Positions 26,917 to 35,073 of a stretch of DNA of 64,000 nucleotides are shown here, one piece after another. Origin of the DNA: Thalassoroseus pseudoceratinae (lineage in GTDB: Bacteria; Planctomycetota; Planctomycetia; Planctomycetales; Planctomycetaceae); assembly GCF_011634775.1 (NCBI RefSeq), contig NZ_JAALXT010000004.1, positions 186,001-250,000 of the forward strand, in the 5' to 3' direction. The notes beneath the pieces were generated by a model. It was given only the letters and a program-made list of their open reading frames with translations, was not told the DNA's origin and searched no databases. Position 1 is the stretch's first letter. Each line of letters opens with the position of its first letter. The translations under genes and the position numbers were made by a program.

Positions 26917-28407
26917 TCAATCCGCGGAGACACAACGATTGTGAGCCCACCCGCGGAGTTCGTGGATGCGTTCTTCCATCATCAATGCCAACGGTCGTGT
27001 GTTGCCGATTTCTTCGAGCAGATGTTCGTCCGCTAATTCCCGCCGCTGTGAGAATGCCGAGAACAATGCGGACACAATGACTTGCTCCAATTCCGATCCA
27101 CTGAAATGTTCGGCGGCTTCCGCGAGGCGGGGCAAATCGTAGTTGGCCGGGTCTCGGTTGCGGCGTTTCAGATGGATCGCAAGGACTTGCTCGCGGACGT
27201 GCTGACTCGGCAAATCGACGAAGAACACCTCATCGAACCGACCTTTCCGCATGAGTTCCGGGGGCAGGGCGGAGATGTCGTTCGCGGTGGCGATGATAAA
27301 AATGGGATGTCGATGGTCCTGCATCCACGAGAGCAACGTGCCGAACATCCGTTTCGATAAGCCACCGTCTCCGCCACCTTCACCCGATGCTGACGCGAAC
27401 GCCTTTTCAATTTCGTCGATCCACAACACCACCGGCGCCATCGCCTCGGCTTGCAACAAGGCCCGCCGCAACTGGCTTTCGGTTTCGCCAATGAACTTGT
27501 TGTAAAGCACTCCGGGATCGAGTCGCAGCAGCGGCATTTTCCATTCCGAGGCGACGACCTTCGCACAGAGACTTTTCCCACAACCGGGCACACCAAGCAT
27601 CAACATGCCGCGTGGCGATTCTAAACCAAATTCACGAGCCTCCTTCGAAAACCCGCCGCGACGCCGTTTCAACCACGTCTTCAAGTTCGCGAGCCCCGCC
27701 AGTTGATCCGGTTCGACATCCGCCGCGATCGCCTCCAAACATCCGGCACTACCAAGCAACGTGCGTTTGCCCTCGACGATGGATTGCAAATCGTCGGCAC
27801 TCAGCGTGTTGTCCGCATAGATCGCCGCCGCCACAACACGTTCCGCTTCCGCACAACTTAATCCGCGAAGGTTCTGCACGAGTTGTTCGAGTTCCTTCCG
27901 TCGCAGCTTGGCAGTGACGTTTTGCTGGCTCTCGTCTCGAATTTTCTGGTACGTCTTTTTGACGCACTGTTCCAACTCAGCCGCATCCGGCCAACCGACT
28001 TCAAAGCGGATCGTGAAACGTTTGATTTCCTCAGGCAACGGTAGAGCATCGATGAGAATCAACGTGGACTTTGTGCGGGAGCACAATCGAAGCAAATCCC
28101 GCAACGTGCGATGCACCAACGCATCTTTGCAATGCGGACCGAGATCCTTGAAGACAAACACCGTTCGTTGAGCGATGTTCGGAATGTGTTCCAAAGTCGG
28201 CATGACTTCGCCACCGTCGATGACAGCCCGGTTCGGTCCACCATCACCGACGGGACGCAATCCGGTTGTCAGCGACCACTCAAAGAGACTCTGCCGCATC
28301 CGTAGCACGACACTCCGCACCAGATTCGTCGCTCGGTCCTCATCGGTGGTTTCAATGGCGATCAACGGGTTTCCGGCGCGGATGAGAAGTTCCAGGGAAT
28401 CCAGCAT
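26917..28407 (-). CDS. Ycf46-like AAA ATPase
   Basis: 496 residues, ATG at 28407. The N-terminal half ('LLIRAGNPLIAIETTDEDRA', then 'LILIDALPLPEEIKRF') matches the Ycf46-type arrangement found in cyanobacteria and plastids, and the C-terminal half is a classical AAA domain: Walker A 'GVPGCGKS' near residue 270, Walker B 'VLWIDEIEKAF' near 327, second region of homology 'IATANDISALPPELMRKGRF' and a C-terminal lid ('FSGSELEQVI'). In cyanobacteria Ycf46 affects CO2 uptake and photosynthesis; in a planctomycete that role cannot apply, so the substrate is unknown. It is divergent from the M20 peptidase gene. Confidence 0.9.
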   Translation of the reverse strand: MLDSLELLIRAGNPLIAIETTDEDRATNLVRSVVLRMRQSLFEWSLTTGLRPVGDGGPNRAVIDGGEVMPTLEHIPNIAQRTVFVFKDLGPHCKDALVHRTLRDLLRLCSRTKSTLILIDALPLPEEIKRFTIRFEVGWPDAAELEQCVKKTYQKIRDESQQNVTAKLRRKELEQLVQNLRGLSCAEAERVVAAAIYADNTLSADDLQSIVEGKRTLLGSAGCLEAIAADVEPDQLAGLANLKTWLKRRRGGFSKEAREFGLESPRGMLMLGVPGCGKSLCAKVVASEWKMPLLRLDPGVLYNKFIGETESQLRRALLQAEAMAPVVLWIDEIEKAFASASGEGGGDGGLSKRMFGTLLSWMQDHRHPIFIIATANDISALPPELMRKGRFDEVFFVDLPSQHVREQVLAIHLKRRNRDPANYDLPRLAEAAEHFSGSELEQVIVSALFSAFSQRRELADEHLLEEIGNTRPLALMMEERIHELRGWAHNRCVSAD

Positions 28408-28516
28408 GAGATCAACTCCGCCAATCGCTTCAGTTTGTTTGCGGTGCGAATTTCATCATACTAGCTGCCACACTCAATGCACGCTCGCACGCAAATCTCA
28501 AACAACGAAATGTTTC

Positions 28517-29689
28517 ATGCTTGTTACCGACCGATTGAAAGAACTGATTGCCATCCCCAGCGTCAATCCGATGGGACGCGATATCACCGGCCCCGAGTAT
28601 TTTGAAGCTCGTGTCACGGAATACCTAACCGACGTGTTCAAAACCTGGGGAGTCCCGTTCAAGGTGACGGAAATCACACCGGGCCGTGCGAACATTGTCG
28701 CGCGTTGGGATGGATCCAATGGCCGAACCGTTCTGCTCGACGCCCATCAAGACACGGTCCCCGTCAGCGGAATGACAATCCCACCATTTGAACCGGCGGA
28801 ACGGGATGGCAAGATTTACGGACGCGGATCGTGTGATGTGAAGGGCGGTTTGGCGGCAATGCTGACGGCGTTCGGGCGGTTGGTTCACGAACAACCTTCC
28901 GACGCGGCGACGGTGTTTCTCTCCTGCACATGCGACGAAGAAGCCGGTGCGAAGGGTGTGACGAAACTAGCGGAGCAAATCACGCAGGCTGACGAATCGT
29001 CATTCTTTTGGCCGCGTCCGGAAGCAGCCATTGTCGCAGAACCGACAAATTTGGACGTCGTGGTGGCCCATCGCGGAGCAGTGCGGTGGAAGATTGCCAC
29101 TACGGGGCGGGCGTGTCACAGTTCGCGTCCTGAAGACGGCATCAACGCGATTTACCGAATGGCTCGTTTGCTCTCAGCACTTGAGGAATACGCCGGGTTG
29201 GTGGGCGATTCCCTTCCACCGCATCCGCTCTGTGGACCAGCAACGCTGAGTGTCGGACGGATCGAAGGCGGTGCGAGCGTGAACATCGTGCCGGATGCGT
29301 GCGTCATCGAAATCGATCGTCGTTTGATCCCCGGTGAAGACGGCGAAAGTGCGCGTCAACAAGTCGCGGAGTTCTTGCGATCGAAACTCGATTTCGAATT
29401 CGAAATGCAACCCCCGTGGATCGCAAGCCCACCACTGCCGGATGATGACAACGGTGCCCTTGCCGACGGGCTTCTGAAAACGATCGAAAGCATCGTCGGC
29501 CCTCATCAACGAGTCGGCGTTCCGTATGGCACAAATGGTTCCCGCTTGGCCGCGATTGACGTGCCAACGGTCGTATTCGGTCCCGGCGACATCGCTCAAG
29601 CCCACACGAAAGACGAATGGATCGATATTGCCGAACTCGAACAATCGGTCGATGTGTATTACCAGTTCTGTGTTGACGGTTCGTTCTGA
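28517..29689 (+). CDS. M20-family metallopeptidase (ArgE/DapE-like)
   Basis: 390 residues. The frame is open far upstream over the ATPase gene, but the domain begins at ATG 28517 ('MLVTDRLKELIAIPSVNPMG'), which I take as the start. Two-zinc site residues are visible: His in 'LLDAHQDTVPVSGM', Asp in 'YGRGSCDVKGGLAAML', the catalytic Glu pair in 'SCTCDEEAGAKGV', Glu in 'AIVAEPTNLDVV' and His in 'AQAHTKDEWI'. The central lid/dimer domain is present ('HRGAVRWKIATTGRACHSS'). Family members deacylate N-acetylornithine, succinyl-diaminopimelate or dipeptides; with no arginine or lysine genes nearby the substrate is open. Cytoplasmic. Confidence 0.93.
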   Translation: MLVTDRLKELIAIPSVNPMGRDITGPEYFEARVTEYLTDVFKTWGVPFKVTEITPGRANIVARWDGSNGRTVLLDAHQDTVPVSGMTIPPFEPAERDGKIYGRGSCDVKGGLAAMLTAFGRLVHEQPSDAATVFLSCTCDEEAGAKGVTKLAEQITQADESSFFWPRPEAAIVAEPTNLDVVVAHRGAVRWKIATTGRACHSSRPEDGINAIYRMARLLSALEEYAGLVGDSLPPHPLCGPATLSVGRIEGGASVNIVPDACVIEIDRRLIPGEDGESARQQVAEFLRSKLDFEFEMQPPWIASPPLPDDDNGALADGLLKTIESIVGPHQRVGVPYGTNGSRLAAIDVPTVVFGPGDIAQAHTKDEWIDIAELEQSVDVYYQFCVDGSF

Positions 29690-29845
29690 CGTCCGCCTGA
29701 ACAACGTTCACATCCCAAAAATTCCTTGATCGCAATTGGTGGCCTCGTTGGGTACGCTAGAGAGCGAATCGGCCTTGACTCTTCCTTTCTCTAGGTAGGC
29801 CGGTTGATTTAAAGCTCTTCAAACTCTCTTGCCAACGGGCCACCT

Positions 29846-31051
29846 ATGACGATCAACTTCGGGAAACTACGAGACCGCTTTGCGCAAATCCGGAATCAAC
29901 CAACGGCAAAACGTCGTCGGAAACAGCCCATGCCAATGGCTGCGGAAGTTCTGGAGTCGCGAGTCTTGCTTAGCGCGTCGTCGGCTATCGTTCAGGATGC
30001 GTCATTGGATCCCGGTGCAATCAACAGTAGCTATGAACAAATCGTGAGCGCCGACTTTGATGGGAACGGTTCGATCGATTTCTTCTTCTGGAACCCCACA
30101 ACTGGGGAGAACCGTATTGTTGTCGGAGAAGACTCGTCACTGATTACCAACATCATCACACCAACATCAATCAACGGGAACGATTTTACCACGGTCTTGA
30201 CGGATAAGTTGGTGGATGAAGATGAATCGACCACGCCTGGTGAGCAACTCTTTTTCTGGAATCCGGTCACGGGAAAAAATCGACTCATCGCCGTGAGCGG
30301 ATTGTTGCGGATAGTTCCGATCGATCCGAATCTCCCGACCACCGTAACGAAGTTCTTCCTCACTCCCGGGTTTGCCGACGTGAATGACAATGTCGTTCCG
30401 ACCAATCTGATTAATGGAAACGACTTCACGACGGTTGTCAGTGGAGCCTTGGAAGACTTGTCTGTCGAGGCGGATCTCTTCTTTTGGAACCCAGCCACGG
30501 GCCGGAATCGAACGATTGTCCTCGATACCGTCAATCAATCCCCTGAGTTCCGAGGCGTACGGTCGGACGTCATCGAGCGATCAGCGATCAATGGCAACGA
30601 TTTCACGAACGTTGTGATCAGCAACTTGAACGGCGGCGTTAGTGAGGGGCTCTTCTTTTGGAATTCCGTCACCGGGAAAAACCGAGCCATCAGCTTCAAC
30701 GATGACTCCGGTTCACTCGCGACGGTGTTCCGTGTCGAAACGGACTTGATTGCCCCCGGTGCGATCAACGGCAACGATTTCACCACGATCATCTCGGGAG
30801 ATTACGATGGCGACGGCGACGATGATCTGCTCTTCTGGAACTCGACTACTGGCCGCAATCGATTAGCAACCAATACACCAGAAGCGTTTTTAAGCTTGCC
30901 CCGTTATGAAGTCGAGACGAATTGCATTGCCCCCGGTGCGATCAATGGCGAACTCGATGTCATGATCAACATCGATACCAACGGCATTGACCAAGTCTTC
31001 TTCTGGGACCGGGAAGCGGGAATCAATCGGGCCGCCGTCTTCAACACATAA
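29846..31051 (+). CDS. Surface protein with LEPR-XLL-like signal and six FFWN/TGxNR repeats
   Basis: 401 residues from ATG 29846. Near residues 34-46 the motif 'AEVLESRVLLSA' matches the planctomycete LEPR-XLL export signature. The rest is built of six tandem units of about 50-60 residues, each with 'INGNDFTTV', an acidic stretch and 'FFWNPxTGxNR'. The first and fifth units carry 'DFDGNGSIDF' and 'DYDGDGDDDL', typical calcium-binding FG-GAP/VCBS-type loops, so the protein probably forms a calcium-stabilised propeller at the cell surface. Function unknown. Downstream is the convergent GH16 gene, leaving only 22 bases between the stops. Confidence 0.85.
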   Translation: MTINFGKLRDRFAQIRNQPTAKRRRKQPMPMAAEVLESRVLLSASSAIVQDASLDPGAINSSYEQIVSADFDGNGSIDFFFWNPTTGENRIVVGEDSSLITNIITPTSINGNDFTTVLTDKLVDEDESTTPGEQLFFWNPVTGKNRLIAVSGLLRIVPIDPNLPTTVTKFFLTPGFADVNDNVVPTNLINGNDFTTVVSGALEDLSVEADLFFWNPATGRNRTIVLDTVNQSPEFRGVRSDVIERSAINGNDFTNVVISNLNGGVSEGLFFWNSVTGKNRAISFNDDSGSLATVFRVETDLIAPGAINGNDFTTIISGDYDGDGDDDLLFWNSTTGRNRLATNTPEAFLSLPRYEVETNCIAPGAINGELDVMINIDTNGIDQVFFWDREAGINRAAVFNT

Positions 31052-31073
31052 ATCGGCCGCTGTACGTGACGGT

Positions 31074-32042
31074 TCAAAACGGCAACGAGCTTTTTTCTCT
31101 CGGAGGAGGAGGTTCGTAGCCGTCCGTTTTTTCGTAGACGCGAACGTAGTCGACGATCATCTCGGCGGGAAACGTCGTGGACGCATCGGGATTGCCCAAA
31201 AAGTTCCCGCCGATGGCGACGTTCATCACCAGATAGAACGGCTGATTGAACGGAGCCGGCCAAGGGTTGAGATCCGCTGCAGTCTTCGGTTTGGCCCCTT
31301 GACCATTCTCAGTTTTAGAACTGCTCCACCAGGATTTTTTCGTGGCGTATTGATGATCGTCCACGAACCAACGGATTTCTCCCGGTTCCCATTCGACGGC
31401 GTACGTGTGAAAGTCGGCGATCGTTCCGCCGTCCGGGAACGTATATTCGCCACCACTATGGGCGTTCGCCGGCCATCGGGACCCGTAGTGGATCGTTCCC
31501 AGAATTTTGTTCGGTTCTTGCCCCCGAGCTTCGAGGACATCAATCTCGCCGGAGGCGGCCCATGGTCCGTATTTCTCGTCTTGCGGCAGCATCCACAACG
31601 CGGGCCAAATTCCCTGGCCGGTCGGCAGTTTCGCTCGGAATTCAAACCGTCCATAGGTTTGATTGAACAGCGGACGACCGTCGCGTGTGCGGGTCTTCAT
31701 CCGAGCAGAGGTATAACCGCAGTTGTGCAGCGATTCCTTGAGTACGCGAATGTGAAGTTGGCCGTTCTTCAGAAAGGCATTGCGAGAGTCGCTTGTGTAG
31801 TACTGTAACTCGTTGTTGCCCCAACCATGAATCCACTGGTTGGCATCGTAGTTGTAAAAGCCGTTGCCGAGATCGAAATCCCACTTCTTCGGATCAATCG
31901 TTTTGCCGTCGAATTCGTCGTTCCATGTCAGTGACCATCCCGGCGGCGTGGGGTCCGCAGCCAGAATCGCAGGACCATTGAAAAGCCAGATCAGAACTGC
32001 CAACCGTTGCCAAACGTGGAATTGTTGCGAGCGAGTGTTCAT
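31074..32042 (-). CDS. Secreted glycoside hydrolase family 16 (beta-glucanase/laminarinase-like)
   Basis: 322 residues from ATG 32042, which begins a signal peptide (about residues 1-30, 'LAVLIWLFNGPAILAADP'); the longer frame to 32183 is not needed. The GH16 catalytic signature ExDxxE is 'GEIDVLEARG', with nucleophile Glu166 and acid/base Glu171, and the fold is supported by 'TWNDEFDGKTIDPKKW', 'RFEFRAKLPTGQGIWPALWM' and 'VDDHQYATKKSWW'. Family members cut beta-1,3- or beta-1,4-glucans (laminarin, agar, carrageenan). The 'MLPQDEKYGPWAASGEID' loop is of the laminarinase/lichenase type; exact substrate is unknown. It fits a marine or freshwater polysaccharide degrader. Confidence 0.94.
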   Translation of the reverse strand: MNTRSQQFHVWQRLAVLIWLFNGPAILAADPTPPGWSLTWNDEFDGKTIDPKKWDFDLGNGFYNYDANQWIHGWGNNELQYYTSDSRNAFLKNGQLHIRVLKESLHNCGYTSARMKTRTRDGRPLFNQTYGRFEFRAKLPTGQGIWPALWMLPQDEKYGPWAASGEIDVLEARGQEPNKILGTIHYGSRWPANAHSGGEYTFPDGGTIADFHTYAVEWEPGEIRWFVDDHQYATKKSWWSSSKTENGQGAKPKTAADLNPWPAPFNQPFYLVMNVAIGGNFLGNPDASTTFPAEMIVDYVRVYEKTDGYEPPPPREKSSLPF

Positions 32043-32236
32043 CGAGTGCACCTGGAAGATTTCGAGAATGCCGAGTGGATAGGCACAGTCTACAGTCCTC
32101 CGAAACGAAGTGTTATCTTCAAATGGTTTCTCATTTCTTGGGCGGTAAACTGGTACTGTCTTGGCTGGTTCCGCATAATTCAAATTCTCATTATCAGCGT
32201 GTTTTGTTGCCCCGTTGCCAGAAGGTGTCTTCCGTC

Positions 32237-32620
32237 ATGAGTTCCGCAGATCAACCCCTTTACGAGCAACTGGGTGGAGCCGATGCCATTCCCGCCATCG
32301 TCGATGCGATGTATGCCCGTGTGCTAACCGATCCGGTTTTGAAGTCGTACTTCCAGAATGTCGATTTGGAGAAACTCCGACGAATGCAGACCGAGTTCAT
32401 GGGGGCGGCACTCGGGGGGCCAGAGACGTACAGCGGAATGGAACTCTCGCACGCTCACCAAGGGCGGGGCATTACCAACCTGCATTTTTCCGCGTTTGTC
32501 GGGCATTTACTCGCCGTGCTCGAAGCACGCGGATGTTCCGAGCAAGACACACAAGCCGTAGCTCGCCGGATCAACACCTATGCCAGCGACATCACCGGTA
32601 ATGTCTCTACGGATGGTTGA
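32237..32620 (+). CDS. Truncated haemoglobin, group 1-like
   Basis: 127 residues, ATG 32237 (the frame is open upstream but the globin starts here: 'PLYEQLGGADAIPAIVDAMY'). Conserved features are the Gly-Gly start, 'HAHQGRGITNLHFSAFVGHL' with the proximal haem His, and 'YFQNVDLEKLRRMQTEF'. The length of about 120-130 is typical for TrHbN. Known members bind O2 or NO and many detoxify NO; without neighbours of that pathway the role is open. Cytoplasmic. It converges on the next gene with 23 bases between stops. Confidence 0.93.
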   Translation: MSSADQPLYEQLGGADAIPAIVDAMYARVLTDPVLKSYFQNVDLEKLRRMQTEFMGAALGGPETYSGMELSHAHQGRGITNLHFSAFVGHLLAVLEARGCSEQDTQAVARRINTYASDITGNVSTDG

Positions 32621-32643
32621 GCGAACGCTTCACGACGCCGGTT

Positions 32644-33495
32644 TCACGAACGAAGTTCATCGACGAATTGCTTCGCCTCGGTGGTCGATAGACCGCGTCG
32701 GCGGGTGAGCAACTTGGTTGCGTCGATGGTTCGACCTTGCATGGCCAATTGAAGAACGAGGTCGTCTAATTCCTGTTCGTCCAGTTCCCGCCAGTCGGCG
32801 AACCGGTGCTCGAGAGTCGGTTGAACGGTTACATCGACGGCCAATTGATCGAGAACCGTCTGTAACTTGGGCACCATCGCGTCCGTGTGGCTTCGCCATG
32901 TCAGACGGATCACCCCATCTCGGGGAATCGTCATCGGATCATGGGAGAATTTGGATCGCACCGTGATGCCGCCAAGATACGTGCGAACAGACGCCGGCCG
33001 ATTGCGTTCATCGGCTAGCACTTGCCGGAGCGGTCCGAAATCAATCTCAGGATCAACTTGGATTTCCAAGAACCGTTGCCGAGCATGAACGGTTGCATTA
33101 CCGGGTTTCGTGTCTGGCACGTTATGCGATTCGCAGTATTCTCGTGCGGACTCGATCTCTCGGAACGGCAACACCACAACGGGTGATGGATCATCGGGCG
33201 AGGAATTGGCGTACGATCGGCAATTGATGACAACGCCTTCCGAGCGAATCAGCATCAGCCAGTTTGAACTGCGAAGACTGGCGTAGACACTCCGAAGAAT
33301 TGGCGGAACCACCAGCAACGCCAAGCCAGCACACAGGATCCACACGAAGGACGGAGCTTTGAGCCACCACCATAAAACCGGCGCCCCAGCAAACACCAAA
33401 ACCATAATCAAACCGCCGACCACCGTGCCGATCCGTGATACCCGGCAAACCGTTCCATAGGTCAAATCGACTTCATTCGAGGACTGAATTTCCAT
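32644..33495 (-). CDS. Membrane protein of unknown function with C-terminal SHOCT/L7-L12-like motif
   Basis: 283 residues, ATG at 33495. There are two membrane helices near the N-terminus (about residues 25-70, 'TVVGGLIMVLVFAGAPVLWWWL' and the segment after). A soluble central domain of about 170 residues follows, of no fold I recognise ('PVVVLPFREIESAREYCESH'). The last 30 residues 'LLTRRRGLSTTEAKQFVDEL' resemble the helix-turn pattern of SHOCT or ribosomal L7/L12 C-terminal modules, which bind other proteins. Function unknown; it converges with the globin gene. Confidence 0.7.
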   Translation of the reverse strand: MEIQSSNEVDLTYGTVCRVSRIGTVVGGLIMVLVFAGAPVLWWWLKAPSFVWILCAGLALLVVPPILRSVYASLRSSNWLMLIRSEGVVINCRSYANSSPDDPSPVVVLPFREIESAREYCESHNVPDTKPGNATVHARQRFLEIQVDPEIDFGPLRQVLADERNRPASVRTYLGGITVRSKFSHDPMTIPRDGVIRLTWRSHTDAMVPKLQTVLDQLAVDVTVQPTLEHRFADWRELDEQELDDLVLQLAMQGRTIDATKLLTRRRGLSTTEAKQFVDELRS

Positions 33496-33881
33496 ACTCT
33501 GCCATCAGTGTGAAGGTTCGAACGAATCGTTTTTGGTCATCGTGGCTTACATTCAATCGTCGGCTATCCCCTGTGAATAACCAAGCGACATAACGAGCCC
33601 AAGGATTTTTTATTGGCCGCGATTACTATACAGCCTCAACCGCATACATGTCATCCGTGGCGACACGGGAAGAGAGCCGACGGATTGACTCAACCGCGAT
33701 GATGTCACAACATCGTGCAAAGGCAAATGTGCTGCACGCAGCAGCGAACAATCGTTGCCGCTATAGCGTCATCGGCTAGCCCCTGTCTAGTGGTTTGTCA
33801 GCAATGAAAATTAGGGTTGCGTTGCTGGGAGCAAATCACGTTAATTCGCAGAACCAACTTCAATCCAAGGAGGGTTCTGTG

Positions 33882-34328
33882 ATGAGCGAAAAGAAGTATA
33901 TCGTGCGTCTGACGGATTCCGAACGCAAAGTCTGTTCGGAAGTGATCAGCAAACTCAAAGGGACGAGCCAAAAGGTGCGACGGGCGCAAATTCTGCTCAA
34001 GGCCGATGCGGACGGCCCGGCCTGGACCGATGCGCGAATCGCTGAAGCCTATGCCTGTCGGACCAAGACGGTCGAGAATCTCAGGCAGCGATTTGTGGAG
34101 TCAGGCTTCGAACAGACGCTTGATCGGAAACAGTCGCCCACCGCGGGCGCGAAGAAACTGCTCGATGGAAACGAAGAAGCGAAAATCATCGCCATGCGGC
34201 TTGGTTCCCCGCCGGACGGTTATGGCCAATGGACCCTCCGTCTGTTGGCCCGCAAGGTGGTGGAGTTGGAGATTGTCGAAAAAGTCAGCCACGAAACGGT
34301 GCGGCAAACGCTTAAAAAAATCGGATGA
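33882..34328 (+). CDS. IS630 transposase, OrfA (helix-turn-helix part)
   Basis: 148 residues; ATG 33882 has an AAGGAGGG ribosome site 7-8 bases upstream. It holds the DNA-binding half of the transposase: a winged/HTH region ('RRAQILLKADADGPAWTDARIAEAY', 'TKTVENLRQRFVESGF') and a second helix-turn-helix ending 'VSHETVRQTLKKIG'. The stop at 34326-34328 overlaps the OrfB start as ATGA. A run of seven A (34314-34320) sits just before the overlap; a -1 slip there would join OrfA and OrfB, the usual IS630-type way to make a fused transposase. Confidence 0.93.
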   Translation: MSEKKYIVRLTDSERKVCSEVISKLKGTSQKVRRAQILLKADADGPAWTDARIAEAYACRTKTVENLRQRFVESGFEQTLDRKQSPTAGAKKLLDGNEEAKIIAMRLGSPPDGYGQWTLRLLARKVVELEIVEKVSHETVRQTLKKIG

Positions 34329-35020
34329 CCAATCGCAACATCGAGTATTGGGTGATCCCCCCGGAATGCGACGCGGAGTTCGTGGCGCACATGGAAAATG
34401 TGCTGGAAACCTACGAAAAACCGTACCATCCAGGGCGGCCGGTGATCTGCATGGACGAGCAACCTGTGCAACTGATCCAAGAAACGCGTCAGCCGATCCC
34501 GGCCACCAAAGACCACCCCAAACGTGTCGACTATGAATACGAACGAGGCGGCACCGCTTCCATTTTTATGTTCTGTGAACCTCTGGGGAATTGGCGGCAA
34601 GCAACCGCCCGTGAGCACCGCACGAAATTCGACTGGGCCGAGGAAGTCGCCTCGCTCCTGGATGGGAGATACGCCGACTGTGAACAGATCACGCTCGTCT
34701 TAGACAACCTCAACACCCATACAATCGGCGCGTTCTATGAAGCCTTTGAACCGCAGCGAGCGCGCTCCTATGCTCGACGCATCGAATTGTGCTTCACCCC
34801 CAAACATGGCAGCTGGCTGAACATCGCCGAGAACGAACTCAATAGCATGACACGTCAATGTGTTGGCGGACGCAGAATCGGTGAGTTGGAAATCCTCCAA
34901 CACGAAATCGCCGCATGGTCAACGGATGTCAATAACACTCAACGTGGCATCGACTGGCGAATGAAAATCGACGACGCACGATATAAACTCAAAACCGTCT
35001 ACCCTAAAATTCAATGCTGA
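34325..35020 (+). CDS. IS630 transposase, OrfB (DDE catalytic part)
   Basis: 231 residues in the -1 frame relative to OrfA. The DDE triad is visible: Asp in 'VICMDEQPVQ', Asp in 'LVLDNLNTH' and Glu in 'GSWLNIAENELNSM', all typical IS630 spacings. It binds and cuts the inverted-repeat ends. The stop at 35018-35020 falls at the start of the right inverted repeat. Confidence 0.95.
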   Translation: MTNRNIEYWVIPPECDAEFVAHMENVLETYEKPYHPGRPVICMDEQPVQLIQETRQPIPATKDHPKRVDYEYERGGTASIFMFCEPLGNWRQATAREHRTKFDWAEEVASLLDGRYADCEQITLVLDNLNTHTIGAFYEAFEPQRARSYARRIELCFTPKHGSWLNIAENELNSMTRQCVGGRRIGELEILQHEIAAWSTDVNNTQRGIDWRMKIDDARYKLKTVYPKIQC

Positions 35021-35073
35021 CAAACCACTAGTTTGATTATGGCGGATGACGATACACTTACGGGAAATGCGTT

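Larger units (their letters stand above)
33788..35030 (+). mobile_element. Complete IS630-family insertion sequence
   Basis: About 1.24 kb, bounded by roughly 30-base inverted repeats (left from 33788, right ending 35030, about three mismatches), beginning TAGTGGTTTGTCAGCA. TA stands at each end (33788-33789 and 35029-35030), as expected for IS630/Tc1-like insertion at TA. Two overlapping reading frames encode the transposase; both look intact, so it is probably recent or active. Confidence 0.93.
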
